35,922 bases of DNA from Methylococcales bacterium (GTDB taxonomy: Bacteria > Pseudomonadota > Gammaproteobacteria > Methylococcales > Methylomonadaceae). The position numbers and the translations under genes are program-made. The notes beneath the pieces were generated by a model, which saw only the letters and a program-made list of their open reading frames with translations, was not told the DNA's origin and made no database searches. How positions within the stretch are numbered: the stretch's first letter is position 1; each line of letters opens with the position of its first letter. Below are positions 1 to 8,715 of the stretch, piece by piece. The stretch is taken from positions 1 to 35,922 of the forward strand of contig JAURYI010000112.1 in assembly GCA_030654015.1 (NCBI GenBank), given 5' to 3'.

Positions 1-463
1 TTAAGCCATGATAGCCGTGATCGCAATAGACAAAATTGTCGCTGTTGGTGGTTTATCGAGCGAAATAAATCTCCGCATCCACCGATTCTGTGACAGAAAT
101 AAAGAAAAAGATTTAGTCCAGAATATCAGGCGTGGTTTTCAGGATTTCCCGTCCTAATAAACCGCTTAATATGGATACATCCAACTGCACTAAGTTTGGC
201 ATTTCCAGTGTCAGGGTTTCTTTTAAGGCTTCAATAACGGTCGGATGATTACGTCCAATGGCAAACACGCCAAAACCACTGAGCAAATCTAAATACTCGG
301 TGCCGTCTTGGTCATATAAATACTGCCCAAGCGCACGTTTATAGTGGCGGTCATAACCAATGGTTTTTAACACGCGCACCATTTGATTATTCAAATACTG
401 TTCATACAGTTCAAATTTATCGGTGGCGTGTTCAGTAAGAAGTTCGGATATGCTGAAAGTCAT
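1..463 (-). pseudogene. hpnO: Decayed hpnO-type class III aminotransferase (5' part, runs off window)
   Basis: HpnO is the PLP-dependent aminotransferase that makes aminobacteriohopanetriol from the bacteriohopane side chain. The first 116 codons read like the family N-terminus (LVQLDVSILSGLLGREIL, and YLDLLSGFGVFAIGRNHP before it). The frame then hits TAA at 113-115. Reading on in the same frame gives IFFFISVTESVDAEIYFAR, a second TAA, and NFVYCDHGYHGL, which still tracks the family (normally VFFTNSGTE...KFAR...CDHAYHGL). Both stops are TAA where a Lys AAA is expected, and the PLP-phosphate-binding SGTE is changed to SVTE, so decay is more likely than a base-call error. It is the last gene of the leftward hopanoid operon, 58 nt after hpnN. 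The remaining two thirds lie outside the window. Confidence 0.8.
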
Positions 464-521
464 AGGTAATGCACAAAATTAAAAGTAAAAATAATACGCA
501 GTAAACAGAGTAAACTGCGTG

Positions 522-3137
522 TTAGACTCTTTTGTCGCCGCTAAACGCAGGCAATACGATTAGTGAACAAATGAGTGTAAAAGAAATACCAATTGCTAAT
601 AATACGCCCATGCTGGATGTGCCTTGATGAGTCGTAAATGCAAGGCTGGAAAAACTGCACAGGGTTGTTATTGAACAAAATACGACACCGCGTGCGGTGC
701 TGGTTTCTAGTAAATTATCATTTTCACACAGGGCAGAATGGTGTCTCTGCATAATGTGTATACCACTGTCAACGCCCATACCTAATAATAAAGGCAGGGC
801 AATAATATTGGCAAAATTAAAAGGATTGTTCAGTAACACATTGGCCGCTCCTGTTAATACTGCTGCCAGTAATAAGGGAAAAATCACTAATAGAGTTTTT
901 TTGATGTTTCTGAAAATCACTAATAATAACAGCACGATAACTATAAACGCACCGCCGAACGCTTCGATAAACGCATTAACAACCGCTGTTCCGCCTGCTT
1001 GGTCTGCAACAGGCAAGCCCGATACTGTGTTGTCCACACTTTGGGTTTGTGCGACAAATTCTTTTAGATTTTCCTGTTTGTTTTGATCTTTTTCAGGGGT
1101 AATGACAACCCTGTAAAGCCCGTCATTGCTCACCCACTGAGAACGAATATAAGAGGGTATGTCGTTTATCGTAAACTCAGTTGCGGTTAAGCTGGTGCGC
1201 AAACGCTCCATGGTAAAGGGTAATAATCCTAAGATGTGTTCTTCCAGTTCTTGGTAACTGCCAAGTGGATTGGCGGATTTATCAGCGTATACGATAAACG
1301 CGGCAACGTGTTGTTGCAATTGTTGCAAGACAGCGGGTGACGCATTAGGTGATTTTTCGGCAATGGCTTTGTTTAGTTCGTTGTTAAATTTAACTAACGC
1401 GGCTTTCACGTCAGTTGTGCCGAGTGTGTCCCCAAAGTGTTTTAATTGATTGCCCAATACAAGGTTTAAATCATCAAGTATGATTAATTTTTCTTCTTGG
1501 TTTTCGGCAACAAAACTGGACAGCGTAATCGCTTCATGTACTGATGATAATTGCTGCATATTGGCTGCCAGTTTATTAGCATCATCGAGATTATTAGTCA
1601 ATACAGTGAGTGCAAAAGGTGATTCGGTTTTGGATTTTAATAGTTCTTTAATCGTGGAAACGGATTCACTGTTTGGATCGCGTAAATTAATGGGGTTGGA
1701 GTCAAAAGTCAGTTCGGTTAATACCAGACAGGAAACAAGTCCTAGCACGATGGAGATAATTTTAATCGGTGTGGCAAAACGAAACGGAAATGACACGATG
1801 AACGGTGGCGTGAGTGCTGATTTTATGGGTTTTGGATTGCGAACGGGGAAGATACAAAAAATAGCAGGTAATATCGTCAAGGAAACAAGCAATCCGATAA
1901 ACATACCTGCGCCTGAAATAATACCCAGTTCAGAAACACCTGCATAATCAGTGGGTATAAATGCTAAAAAACCAATAGCGGTTGTTAAAGTACACAGTAA
2001 TAATGAAAGACTGACCTCTTTAAGGCACAAACGAATTGCACTGATATTATTCAAACCATTAGATTTGTTTTCCCGATAATGCAGGCAAACATGAATGGCA
2101 TAATCAACGCCCAGCCCAATATATAAACTGGCGAAAGCGATAGAAATAATATTTAAATGTCCAACCACTAAAGCCGCAAAACCAGCCGTGAGAATTAAGC
2201 CCATGATTAACACAAGCAGGGTGGCTAACATTAATTTAACGGAGCGCAGCCCTGTCCATAATGCTAAGCACACTAAAATCAACGAGGCTAATCCAGACCA
2301 CGCCGCGCCTTTGCTAACACTTTCTAATTCTTCATGTTCCAGTGCCGTTTCGCCTGTAATACGGACTCTGACAGATTTATTGCCCGACATAATTGTTTTA
2401 GCGGCCGCTCTAGCGGCAGTTTGCGCCACATCCGCAGGCAATAATTCATCAAAGTGCATTTTCGGTTTAGCAATGACCAAGCTACGATTAGTCTCTGTAT
2501 TGAGCTTATTAGCAGCTAATAGATTTTGCCATGATAGATAATGCGCTTGCCCGTCTAACTCATGTTGCAAGCTATCGCTGATAGCAACTAACAATGGATT
2601 TAAATCCATCGGCAAGGTTTGATCTCGGGTATTTAAGGCTTGGCTAACAATACTAAATAAGCCATCAAGGTGATAATTTTGTGCTAAATGTCCGATAAAG
2701 GGCTGGGCATCGGTGAGTTTTTTAGCCAATTCATTCAAATCATTTTCATCGAGATACAACAAGGCTTGTTGTCTAAAAAAATCATTTTCAGTGGGAATGT
2801 AGACGGAATCAAAATGTTGCTTTTCTTTACTTAACAAATCCGCCAGTTTATTGGCAGCTTGTGAGGTTTCTTCGGGGGTTTCAGCATCGACAACTAAAAT
2901 GATAGTGCCTGCATCTTGCGGAAAAGCCTTATCAATACGAATGCGATTTTGTTGAAAAGGTAAATCAACAGACAGCATATCACTGGTGTTGGTGTTCATG
3001 CCCAAATGTTTGATGGTATAGTCCAAACTAATACCACACAGTAATAAAACCAGTAATAACAGCGTCCACGGAAAACGCAACACTTGATGTTCGCACCATA
3101 AAAGCGCGTTAGAAAAAGAATAACTTTGCTTGGGCAT
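522..3137 (-). CDS. hpnN: HpnN, hopanoid-associated RND/MMPL transporter
   Basis: An 871-residue inner-membrane protein of the MMPL/RND superfamily, a usual length for HpnN. Family members move hopanoids from the inner to the outer membrane. The architecture is visible: a first membrane helix near residues 20-40, a large periplasmic loop, a cluster of helices around 280-430 with the RND signature GLGVDYAIHVCLHYREN, a second periplasmic domain from about 480, and a second helix cluster from about 730 with the matching LLGMGVDSGIHIMQRHH. The duplicated GxGVDxxIH motif is typical. It lies 6 nt downstream of hpnG and in the same operon as the cyclase. An intact transporter upstream of a dead hpnO suggests that transport of simpler hopanoids is retained. 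Confidence 0.92.
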   Translation of the reverse strand: MPKQSYSFSNALLWCEHQVLRFPWTLLLLVLLLCGISLDYTIKHLGMNTNTSDMLSVDLPFQQNRIRIDKAFPQDAGTIILVVDAETPEETSQAANKLADLLSKEKQHFDSVYIPTENDFFRQQALLYLDENDLNELAKKLTDAQPFIGHLAQNYHLDGLFSIVSQALNTRDQTLPMDLNPLLVAISDSLQHELDGQAHYLSWQNLLAANKLNTETNRSLVIAKPKMHFDELLPADVAQTAARAAAKTIMSGNKSVRVRITGETALEHEELESVSKGAAWSGLASLILVCLALWTGLRSVKLMLATLLVLIMGLILTAGFAALVVGHLNIISIAFASLYIGLGVDYAIHVCLHYRENKSNGLNNISAIRLCLKEVSLSLLLCTLTTAIGFLAFIPTDYAGVSELGIISGAGMFIGLLVSLTILPAIFCIFPVRNPKPIKSALTPPFIVSFPFRFATPIKIISIVLGLVSCLVLTELTFDSNPINLRDPNSESVSTIKELLKSKTESPFALTVLTNNLDDANKLAANMQQLSSVHEAITLSSFVAENQEEKLIILDDLNLVLGNQLKHFGDTLGTTDVKAALVKFNNELNKAIAEKSPNASPAVLQQLQQHVAAFIVYADKSANPLGSYQELEEHILGLLPFTMERLRTSLTATEFTINDIPSYIRSQWVSNDGLYRVVITPEKDQNKQENLKEFVAQTQSVDNTVSGLPVADQAGGTAVVNAFIEAFGGAFIVIVLLLLVIFRNIKKTLLVIFPLLLAAVLTGAANVLLNNPFNFANIIALPLLLGMGVDSGIHIMQRHHSALCENDNLLETSTARGVVFCSITTLCSFSSLAFTTHQGTSSMGVLLAIGISFTLICSLIVLPAFSGDKRV

Positions 3138-3143
3138 GGAATT

Positions 3144-3884
3144 TTAGTGTGCGATTGTTGAGTGAGTATCAATGATTTTTTCAAGCTGTTGTGCGACGGC
3201 TTTTAGCGTATTTTTGGCAGCATTGAAATGTTGACCTAGCGTTATTAAGCCTTTTAATTCGCTGGGGTGTGTCAACAAAAAGATTAATAATTTACCCAGT
3301 TGCACATCACCTTGTTCGTTAAGTGCATGACTGACAGCCTGCGGTAAGTCCATAGTCACAGGATCGGCAATCGCGCGAATCACCAGAAAGGGCAGAGCGT
3401 GTGCGTGTGCGACTTTGGCAACGGCAACGCTTTCCATGTCCAAGGCAATGGCGGCGGATTGTCGGTGTAGTTGTTGTTTGTCGTGACTGGTGGCTACGAG
3501 GGTTTTACTTTCCAGTAAACTACCGCATCGCAGTGCAAACCCCGATGATTGACAGGCTGCTTTTTCCAATACCGTTCTAACGCGCCGATGCCATTCGTGG
3601 TCAATGGTAATCATCGCGCCGTCTGCGTCGATTAATTCATCCGCCAATACTAAATCGCCCGATGTTAAATTGGCAGACAATGCCCCCGCACAACCCCAGC
3701 TAATCAGTCGGGTCGCACCTTGCTCAATCAGTAGTTTCGCGGCGGCTTCGGCATTGCTTGCACCTGCACCTGAATAGGCTAATGCGAGGCTGTCCGTTAG
3801 AAAAACGCACTGACCCTTAACGACTTTTCTAGCCGTTAAGGTGCTGATTTCTTGAGGTAAGGCAACGACAATCCCCGTAATCAC
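3144..3884 (-). CDS. hpnG: HpnG, hopanoid-associated nucleoside phosphorylase
   Basis: A 246-residue PNP/UDP-family phosphorylase. HpnG removes adenine from adenosylhopane, made by HpnH, to give a phosphorylated or free ribosylhopane intermediate. The N-terminal MITGIVVALPQE start, the glycine-rich YSGAGASNAEAAA, the LISWGCAGAL stretch, and the LDMESVAVAKVAHAHALPFLVIRAIADP block are the family landmarks; the ME pair is the usual ribose-binding motif. Its start codon overlaps the stop of the cyclase by 4 nt (ATGA), which implies translational coupling, and hpnN follows 6 nt later. The adenine it releases could be recycled by the apt gene about 7 kb away, which is an inference from context. Confidence 0.88.
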   Translation of the reverse strand: MITGIVVALPQEISTLTARKVVKGQCVFLTDSLALAYSGAGASNAEAAAKLLIEQGATRLISWGCAGALSANLTSGDLVLADELIDADGAMITIDHEWHRRVRTVLEKAACQSSGFALRCGSLLESKTLVATSHDKQQLHRQSAAIALDMESVAVAKVAHAHALPFLVIRAIADPVTMDLPQAVSHALNEQGDVQLGKLLIFLLTHPSELKGLITLGQHFNAAKNTLKAVAQQLEKIIDTHSTIAH

Positions 3885-5836
3885 TGTTTATTCAGCTCAT
3901 TACGGTAACGCGCTAATGCCCACAGTGGAAAGAATTTATCGTAACCGTGGTATTTCAAATAAAATACTTTTGGAAACCCCGGGGCAGTAAAACATTTGTC
4001 GTTCCACACGCCGTCGGCTTGTTGAGTGCGAAGAATAAAATCTATGCCCGCTTTGACTTCAGGGCTGCGCGCTTCACCTGCCGCCATTAAGCCCAATACC
4101 GCCCACGCCGTTTGAAATGCGGTACTGAAACGATATTTACCTGCGTGACTGGTATCGTGATAGCTGTAGTTATCTTCACCCCAGCCGCCGTCGCTACGCT
4201 GTACACTTTTCAACCACGCGGCTGCTTTAGTGTACATAGGGTCGTTTTTCGGTAAGTTGGTTTGTTCCAAGCCCAATAATGACGACCAAGTACCATAAAT
4301 ATAATTTGTTCCCCAGCGTCCGAACCACGAACCATCGGCTTCCTGCTCGCTACGAATGTACTCAATCGTGCGCTCTAAAGCGGGTAAATACTCATCATGG
4401 TCTTGAGCCACACGCGCCATTAACATCGCACAACGCGCACTGACATCAGAAGTGGGCGGATCTAATAATGCACCGTGATCGGCAAACGGAATTTCGTTTA
4501 AGTAATAATAGGTGTTATCGACATCAAACGCGCCATAACCGCCATTTTTAGACTGCATTCCGACTATCCAACGAGTGGCGCGGTGGATGGATTCTTCTAG
4601 TTCAGGCAGATTCGATTCTGCCATTGCAAATGCAACCACAGCGGTATCATCCACGTCGGGATAATGCGGATTGGCAAATTGAAATGCCCAGCCGCCGCCC
4701 GCTAAATCGGGTTTTCTGATGCGCCAGTCACCCGGTTCATCAGACAATTGCACGCTTTTCAGCCAATCGTAGGCGCGGGTTAAACTCGCGCTGTTAGCCA
4801 CTTTATCGACTTCCTGTAAGGCCAAGGCGGCTAAACCAGTATCCCAGACGGGCGATAAACAGGGTTGGCAATAAGCATCATGTTCGTTAATGACTAACAG
4901 TTTATCAATGGCTTTGCGCGCGGTAATCATTTGCGGGTCATCTTTAGGCATTCCGAGTAATAACAGGGCTTCATAAGCCGCCATCATGGCAGGTGAAATA
5001 CCGCCTAAACCATCTTCGCCGTTTAAGCGTTCGATAATCCAGTCTTTCGCTCTTTGAATAGCGAGATCGTGCATTTTTTTAGGAATCAGCGGGCGTGTTA
5101 GATGACCCAGTTTATCGAGTCCCAAAAAGATTTTATTCAGTATTGTTCTTTCAGGAAAATAATGTTTTTCTTCGTCAGGATGGGTAACAAACAGTTCCAG
5201 TATGCTGACTTTATTCGGATTAAGCGCGGTGGCTTTGAGTGTGCAGAGGATAAACAACGGCACCATCACGGTTCTTGACCAGTAGGATACTTTGTCTAAA
5301 TGGAATGGAAACCAACTGGGAAATAACATGATTTCCACAGGGATGTACGGCACACCGCGCCACGGCAGTTGTTCAAAAATCGCTAAGGCAATACGGGTAA
5401 AAACGTTGGCTTTTGCCGCGCCGCCTTGACTTAGAATGTAGTTTTTCAGTTTCACCATGTGCGGTGCATCTACTGAATCGCCCGCCATTTTTAAAGCGTA
5501 ATACACTTTAACGCTACAGCTTAAATCACTCGGGCCGCCTGTAAACAAAGGGTAATAACCTTCTTCGGTCTGGCGTGAGCGTAAGTACACGGCAATTTTT
5601 GCTTGTAATGGTTCGTCGATTTCGCCCAGATAGTGCATCATCATGATGTATTCGGAGGGAATCGTGCAGTCGGCTTCCAGTTCAAAGACCCAGTAGCCGT
5701 TTTTGTCTTGCAGGCTTAATAATTTATCCTGAGCTCTACTGATTGCCTTGTTAAGGTCGTAGGCTTTGGAGTGAATGGCAGTGGCAGAGCTTAGGGCATC
5801 ATGAGACTGCTTGTGGTTCGTAGTATCTGTAAACAT
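3881..5836 (-). CDS. shc: Squalene-hopene cyclase
   Basis: A 651-residue triterpene cyclase that converts squalene to hopene/hopanol, the defining hopanoid step, as a monotopic inner-membrane enzyme. The catalytic DxDD motif is at about residues 394-398 (DVDDT). QW-type repeats recur through the chain, for example DKNGYWVFELE near 45, GGWAFQFANPHYP before the active site, ADGSWFGRWG, DGGWGEDNYSYHD and ADGVWNDKCFTAPGFP towards the C-terminus. The length is normal for a bacterial SHC. The ATG at 5836 has an AAGGA Shine-Dalgarno about 7 nt upstream. It follows the squalene synthase gene by 9 nt and overlaps hpnG by 4 nt. Also named hpnF. Confidence 0.97.
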   Translation of the reverse strand: MFTDTTNHKQSHDALSSATAIHSKAYDLNKAISRAQDKLLSLQDKNGYWVFELEADCTIPSEYIMMMHYLGEIDEPLQAKIAVYLRSRQTEEGYYPLFTGGPSDLSCSVKVYYALKMAGDSVDAPHMVKLKNYILSQGGAAKANVFTRIALAIFEQLPWRGVPYIPVEIMLFPSWFPFHLDKVSYWSRTVMVPLFILCTLKATALNPNKVSILELFVTHPDEEKHYFPERTILNKIFLGLDKLGHLTRPLIPKKMHDLAIQRAKDWIIERLNGEDGLGGISPAMMAAYEALLLLGMPKDDPQMITARKAIDKLLVINEHDAYCQPCLSPVWDTGLAALALQEVDKVANSASLTRAYDWLKSVQLSDEPGDWRIRKPDLAGGGWAFQFANPHYPDVDDTAVVAFAMAESNLPELEESIHRATRWIVGMQSKNGGYGAFDVDNTYYYLNEIPFADHGALLDPPTSDVSARCAMLMARVAQDHDEYLPALERTIEYIRSEQEADGSWFGRWGTNYIYGTWSSLLGLEQTNLPKNDPMYTKAAAWLKSVQRSDGGWGEDNYSYHDTSHAGKYRFSTAFQTAWAVLGLMAAGEARSPEVKAGIDFILRTQQADGVWNDKCFTAPGFPKVFYLKYHGYDKFFPLWALARYRNELNKQ

Positions 5837-5845
5837 GGCGCGTCC

Positions 5846-6946
5846 TTAAAGGTCTGAAGTGGCTTTTGAGGAAGTTATTGTGTAATTCCAGTCGGGGGTT
5901 TTCAGCTCTCGACTGGTTAAATTAAAAAGTAAACTGAGCAAAGTGTTATTACGTCCGATTAAACGGGTTGCCAGAATGGTGGTTTTAACACTGTTGCGGG
6001 TGATTTTGACCTCATTTGACTGGTTAAAATCTAAATTCTGTTTGATTTTCTTTAGTGTTAATACCGCCATACCCAATGCCCATAAACAAAAATTACGCAA
6101 CCCCGTTTCATGCGCGGGGAGCAGTTGGGTATAGCGCAGGGCATTATGCAAATGCCCGTGAGCAATGCTGATTAAATGTGCTAAGCCTGTTCTGAAATGT
6201 TCATCAGAGGTGTCAGGGCTTAAGTTTTTCAGATCAAAGCCTGTTTCAGTAAAAATATCTTGTGGCAACCAGCACACACCGCGTTCGGCATCATCCCAAA
6301 TATCTTTCAAAATATTGGTCATTTGCAAGCCTTGTCCAAACGAAACCGACAAGTTTAACAATTCTTCTCTATGTTGGGCAATCTCAGGCGAATAATGACA
6401 GAACAGTTTTGCCAGCATTTCACCGACACAGCCCGCAACGTAATAGCAATATCTGTCCATATCTGCGAGTGTGGCGAGTCCATCATGCAGGTTTTGTGCC
6501 TGAAAAATGGGCATTCCTTCCGCCATTGTTTCTACACAGCTTGCCAGTGCTTCAATTTGCTCGGCGGTGAATTTATGAGTAATGGCGATAACGCGCGGCA
6601 ATACTTTAATAAGTGTGTGTTCCGCAGGGATGGTTTGCTCAGACAGCAAGGGCGCGAGTTCTTCGGCAAATGCGTCGGTATGGTTTCCCGTTTTGACAAT
6701 ATTGATAAACTCGGCGCAAAAATACTTTTTTTGCGCGGGAGATAATGAAACTTCATCTTCAATGGTGTCAACGATACGGCACAATAAATACGCATTGGCG
6801 ACCACGCTATAAAGTGAGCCGGGTAATTGCGGAATAGTCAGCGCAAAGGTTCTGGATACGCCTTCAAGCAATACCGCTTGAAATTCATCATCAGAAGCGA
6901 CGCTGAGTGATGCTGGATTTTCCAAAGAAAGTTGATTATTGCTCAT
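5846..6946 (-). CDS. sqs: Squalene synthase (farnesyl-diphosphate farnesyltransferase type)
   Basis: Condenses two farnesyl diphosphates and reduces the product to squalene. It shows the head-to-head synthase pattern: SRTFALTIPQLP, a first Asp-rich motif DTIEDE, YCYYVAGCVGEML, and a second Asp-rich segment ILKDIWDDAERGVCWLP. YVAG and the long form resemble one-enzyme squalene synthases, as in Methylococcus, more than the split HpnC/HpnD pair; no HpnC or HpnE gene is seen here. The frame stays open to a TTG at 7021, but neither start has a convincing ribosome site. I chose the ATG at 6946 because it is an ATG and the conserved part begins well after it. First gene of the leftward operon. Confidence 0.88.
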   Translation of the reverse strand: MSNNQLSLENPASLSVASDDEFQAVLLEGVSRTFALTIPQLPGSLYSVVANAYLLCRIVDTIEDEVSLSPAQKKYFCAEFINIVKTGNHTDAFAEELAPLLSEQTIPAEHTLIKVLPRVIAITHKFTAEQIEALASCVETMAEGMPIFQAQNLHDGLATLADMDRYCYYVAGCVGEMLAKLFCHYSPEIAQHREELLNLSVSFGQGLQMTNILKDIWDDAERGVCWLPQDIFTETGFDLKNLSPDTSDEHFRTGLAHLISIAHGHLHNALRYTQLLPAHETGLRNFCLWALGMAVLTLKKIKQNLDFNQSNEVKITRNSVKTTILATRLIGRNNTLLSLLFNLTSRELKTPDWNYTITSSKATSDL

Positions 6947-7114
6947 GACGTGTGCTGTTGACCCGAAGGTATTATGGTGATTGTTAAAGGCAATAATAGA
7001 CTGTTTGTTGGTGATTTGCAAAACAATGTTGTTTTGTAGACAATAGTTCTGGCTGATTGCAGGGTATGGCAGTTTATTTATAATAAAAACAGTATGTTAT
7101 GTTTTTGTGTCTTA

Positions 7115-7142
7115 ATTGTAAATGTGTTGTTAATTTGCACAA
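7115..7142 (-). promoter_or_regulatory. Candidate sigma-70 promoter for the leftward hopanoid operon
   Basis: On the minus strand there is TTGTGC (7142-7137), a 16-nt spacer, and TACAAT (7120-7115). It points at the squalene synthase gene about 170 nt away. Based on hexamer similarity only. Confidence 0.3.
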
Positions 7143-7325
7143 CTCTTGTTGGTTTTGCAATAATTCATCGTAATAACTGGAGTCGTTTCGTAAAAGGTAG
7201 TATTCTAGTCAACAATAGATAAGCGGTTGTATTATATGACGGGCTTGCTGTTATTTTCCAGATAGGGTCGCCGAAAATGGCTGGGCATTTAATGATTTTG
7301 GAGAGATGATCAGCGTTGTTGTTTT

Positions 7326-7358
7326 ATTGATACACGATTTATCGTTGCACATATCAAT
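7326..7358. promoter_or_regulatory. Nested inverted repeat upstream of hpnH (possible operator)
   Basis: ATTGATA (7326-7332) is mirrored by TATCAAT (7352-7358), and ACGAT/ATCGT forms a shorter dyad inside. No regulator can be named from the sequence. Confidence 0.3.
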
Positions 7359-7423
7359 GTGGTTTCAGGGTAGTTAAGGTGACTTGAGCTACCAACAGTT
7401 TTAATATTTTTGAGGATTTATTT

Positions 7424-8527
7424 GTGGGTGTTCCTTTACGTCAACAGCTAACAGTAGGCAGTTATCTGATTAAACAAAAGCTAAAAGGGGTAAAAAAATA
7501 CCCGTTGGTGCTGATGTTAGAGCCTTTGTTTCGGTGCAATCTGGCTTGTGCGGGTTGCGGTAAAATTGATTATCCTGACGACATACTCGACAAACGTTTG
7601 TCCTTTGAAGAATGTATGCAGGCAGTGGACGAATGCGGCGCACCAATGGTGTCCATTCCAGGCGGCGAGCCGTTAATTCACAAAGAAATGCCGCAAATTG
7701 TCGCAGGTATTATTGCGCGTAAAAAATACGTCTATTTGTGTACTAACGCTTTATTATTGAAAAAACGTATTGATGATTACACGCCATCGCCTTATTTAAC
7801 GTTTTCTATCCATTTGGATGGAATGCAGGAAAGACACGATACCTCTGTTTGTCAGGAAGGTGTATTTGACCGCGCCGTTGAAGCGATTAAATTGGCATTA
7901 GGCAAAGGTTTCCGCGTCAATATCAACTGCACACTGTTCCAAGGCGAAAATGCCGAAGAAGTTGCCGAGTTTCTTGATTATGCAATGGAATTAGGCGTTG
8001 AAGGCGTGACTATCGCACCTGGTTTCAGCTACGAACACGCACCGCAACAGGATGTGTTCATCAAAGGCAAGGATGTTAAGGATTTATTCCGTGGCATTTT
8101 CAGAATCGGTAAAAACCGCAACTGGCGTTTAAACCACTCCAGCCTGTACCTTGATTTTCTGGCAGGCAATCAAAACTACGAATGTACGCCTTGGGGCAAT
8201 CCAACACGCAACGTATTCGGCTGGCAAAAACCGTGTTACTTATTAGCTGACGAAGGCAACGCCGCCAGTTTTCAGGAATTGCTGGATACGACACCTTGGG
8301 ACAAATACGGTAATGTTAATAATCCTAAATGTGCGAGCTGTATGGCGCATTGCGGTTATGAAGCCACCGCTGTTGAAGATATGCTGAAACACCCGTTGAA
8401 AGGTTTGTTGACCTCACTCAGAGGCCCAAAGACTGAAGGCGAAATGATTACTGAGCCGACACCTGCTTACGAAGCCGCCGCGTCAGGTGCTACGCTTGCT
8501 GGTATCCCTATCAAAGTCGAAAGGTAG
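7424..8527 (+). CDS. hpnH: HpnH, adenosylhopane-forming radical SAM enzyme
   Basis: A 367-residue radical SAM protein that attaches the 5'-deoxyadenosyl group to diploptene, giving adenosylhopane, the first C35 hopanoid. The cluster-binding CxxxCxxC motif is at Cys38, Cys42 and Cys45 (RCNLACAGCGKIDYP), followed by the GGEPL SAM-binding motif (VSIPGGEPLIHKE). The C-terminal part has the Cys-containing CASCMAHCGYEATA segment typical of HpnH. The start is a GTG, decided by a GAGG ribosome site about 8 nt upstream. It opens the rightward hopanoid unit hpnH-hpnM-mlaA, divergent from sqs-shc-hpnG-hpnN; HpnG acts on its product. Confidence 0.95.
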   Translation: MGVPLRQQLTVGSYLIKQKLKGVKKYPLVLMLEPLFRCNLACAGCGKIDYPDDILDKRLSFEECMQAVDECGAPMVSIPGGEPLIHKEMPQIVAGIIARKKYVYLCTNALLLKKRIDDYTPSPYLTFSIHLDGMQERHDTSVCQEGVFDRAVEAIKLALGKGFRVNINCTLFQGENAEEVAEFLDYAMELGVEGVTIAPGFSYEHAPQQDVFIKGKDVKDLFRGIFRIGKNRNWRLNHSSLYLDFLAGNQNYECTPWGNPTRNVFGWQKPCYLLADEGNAASFQELLDTTPWDKYGNVNNPKCASCMAHCGYEATAVEDMLKHPLKGLLTSLRGPKTEGEMITEPTPAYEAAASGATLAGIPIKVER

Positions 8528-8577
8528 CTCACAACTGTTATCAGTTTCTGGCAGGTGCGTGTCACATCACTGTCTAC

Positions 8578-8633
8578 AATTAAGTAATTTTTGCAGGGCA
8601 ATCCTTTGGGTTGTTCCTGCAATTGACTTAATT
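8578..8633 (+). other. Long stem-loop between hpnH and hpnM
   Basis: Three stacked helices can form. AATTAAGT (8578-8585) pairs with ACTTAATT (8626-8633), TTGCAGG (8591-8597) with CCTGCAA (8616-8622), and GCAATCC (8598-8604) with GGGTTGT (8608-8614, with G-T pairs), closing a TTT loop. No T-run follows, so it is not a classic terminator. An mRNA-processing or stability element, or an interspersed repeat, fits better. Confidence 0.5.
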
Positions 8634-8715
8634 TATCATCAATACGGTAGTGCTTGTTGTCAGAGACAGCGAAGACGTTTATCAATACATTATGTTTTTA
8701 TGAGGTTTGTTGGTT

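Larger units (their letters stand above)
6947..7423. other. Divergent intergenic region between sqs and hpnH
   Basis: An AT-rich spacer of about 400-480 nt separating the two hopanoid transcription units; no coding sequence or RNA gene is recognised. It must contain both promoters. It holds the minus-strand promoter candidate at 7115-7142 and a nested inverted repeat at 7326-7358. The outer arms of that repeat are ATTGATA and TATCAAT. Inside lies a second dyad, ACGAT-TT-ATCGT, about 65-100 nt upstream of the hpnH start, a reasonable operator position. Confidence 0.5.

Noticed and set aside
697-2541. Several plus-strand frames opposite hpnN
   Set aside because: They are antisense shadows of a clear RND transporter gene with its duplicated GVDxxIH motifs.
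5846-7021. Longer squalene synthase beginning with TTG at 7021
   Set aside because: The extra 25 residues show no conserved pattern and there is no ribosome site before the TTG; the ATG at 6946 is preferred, with reservation.
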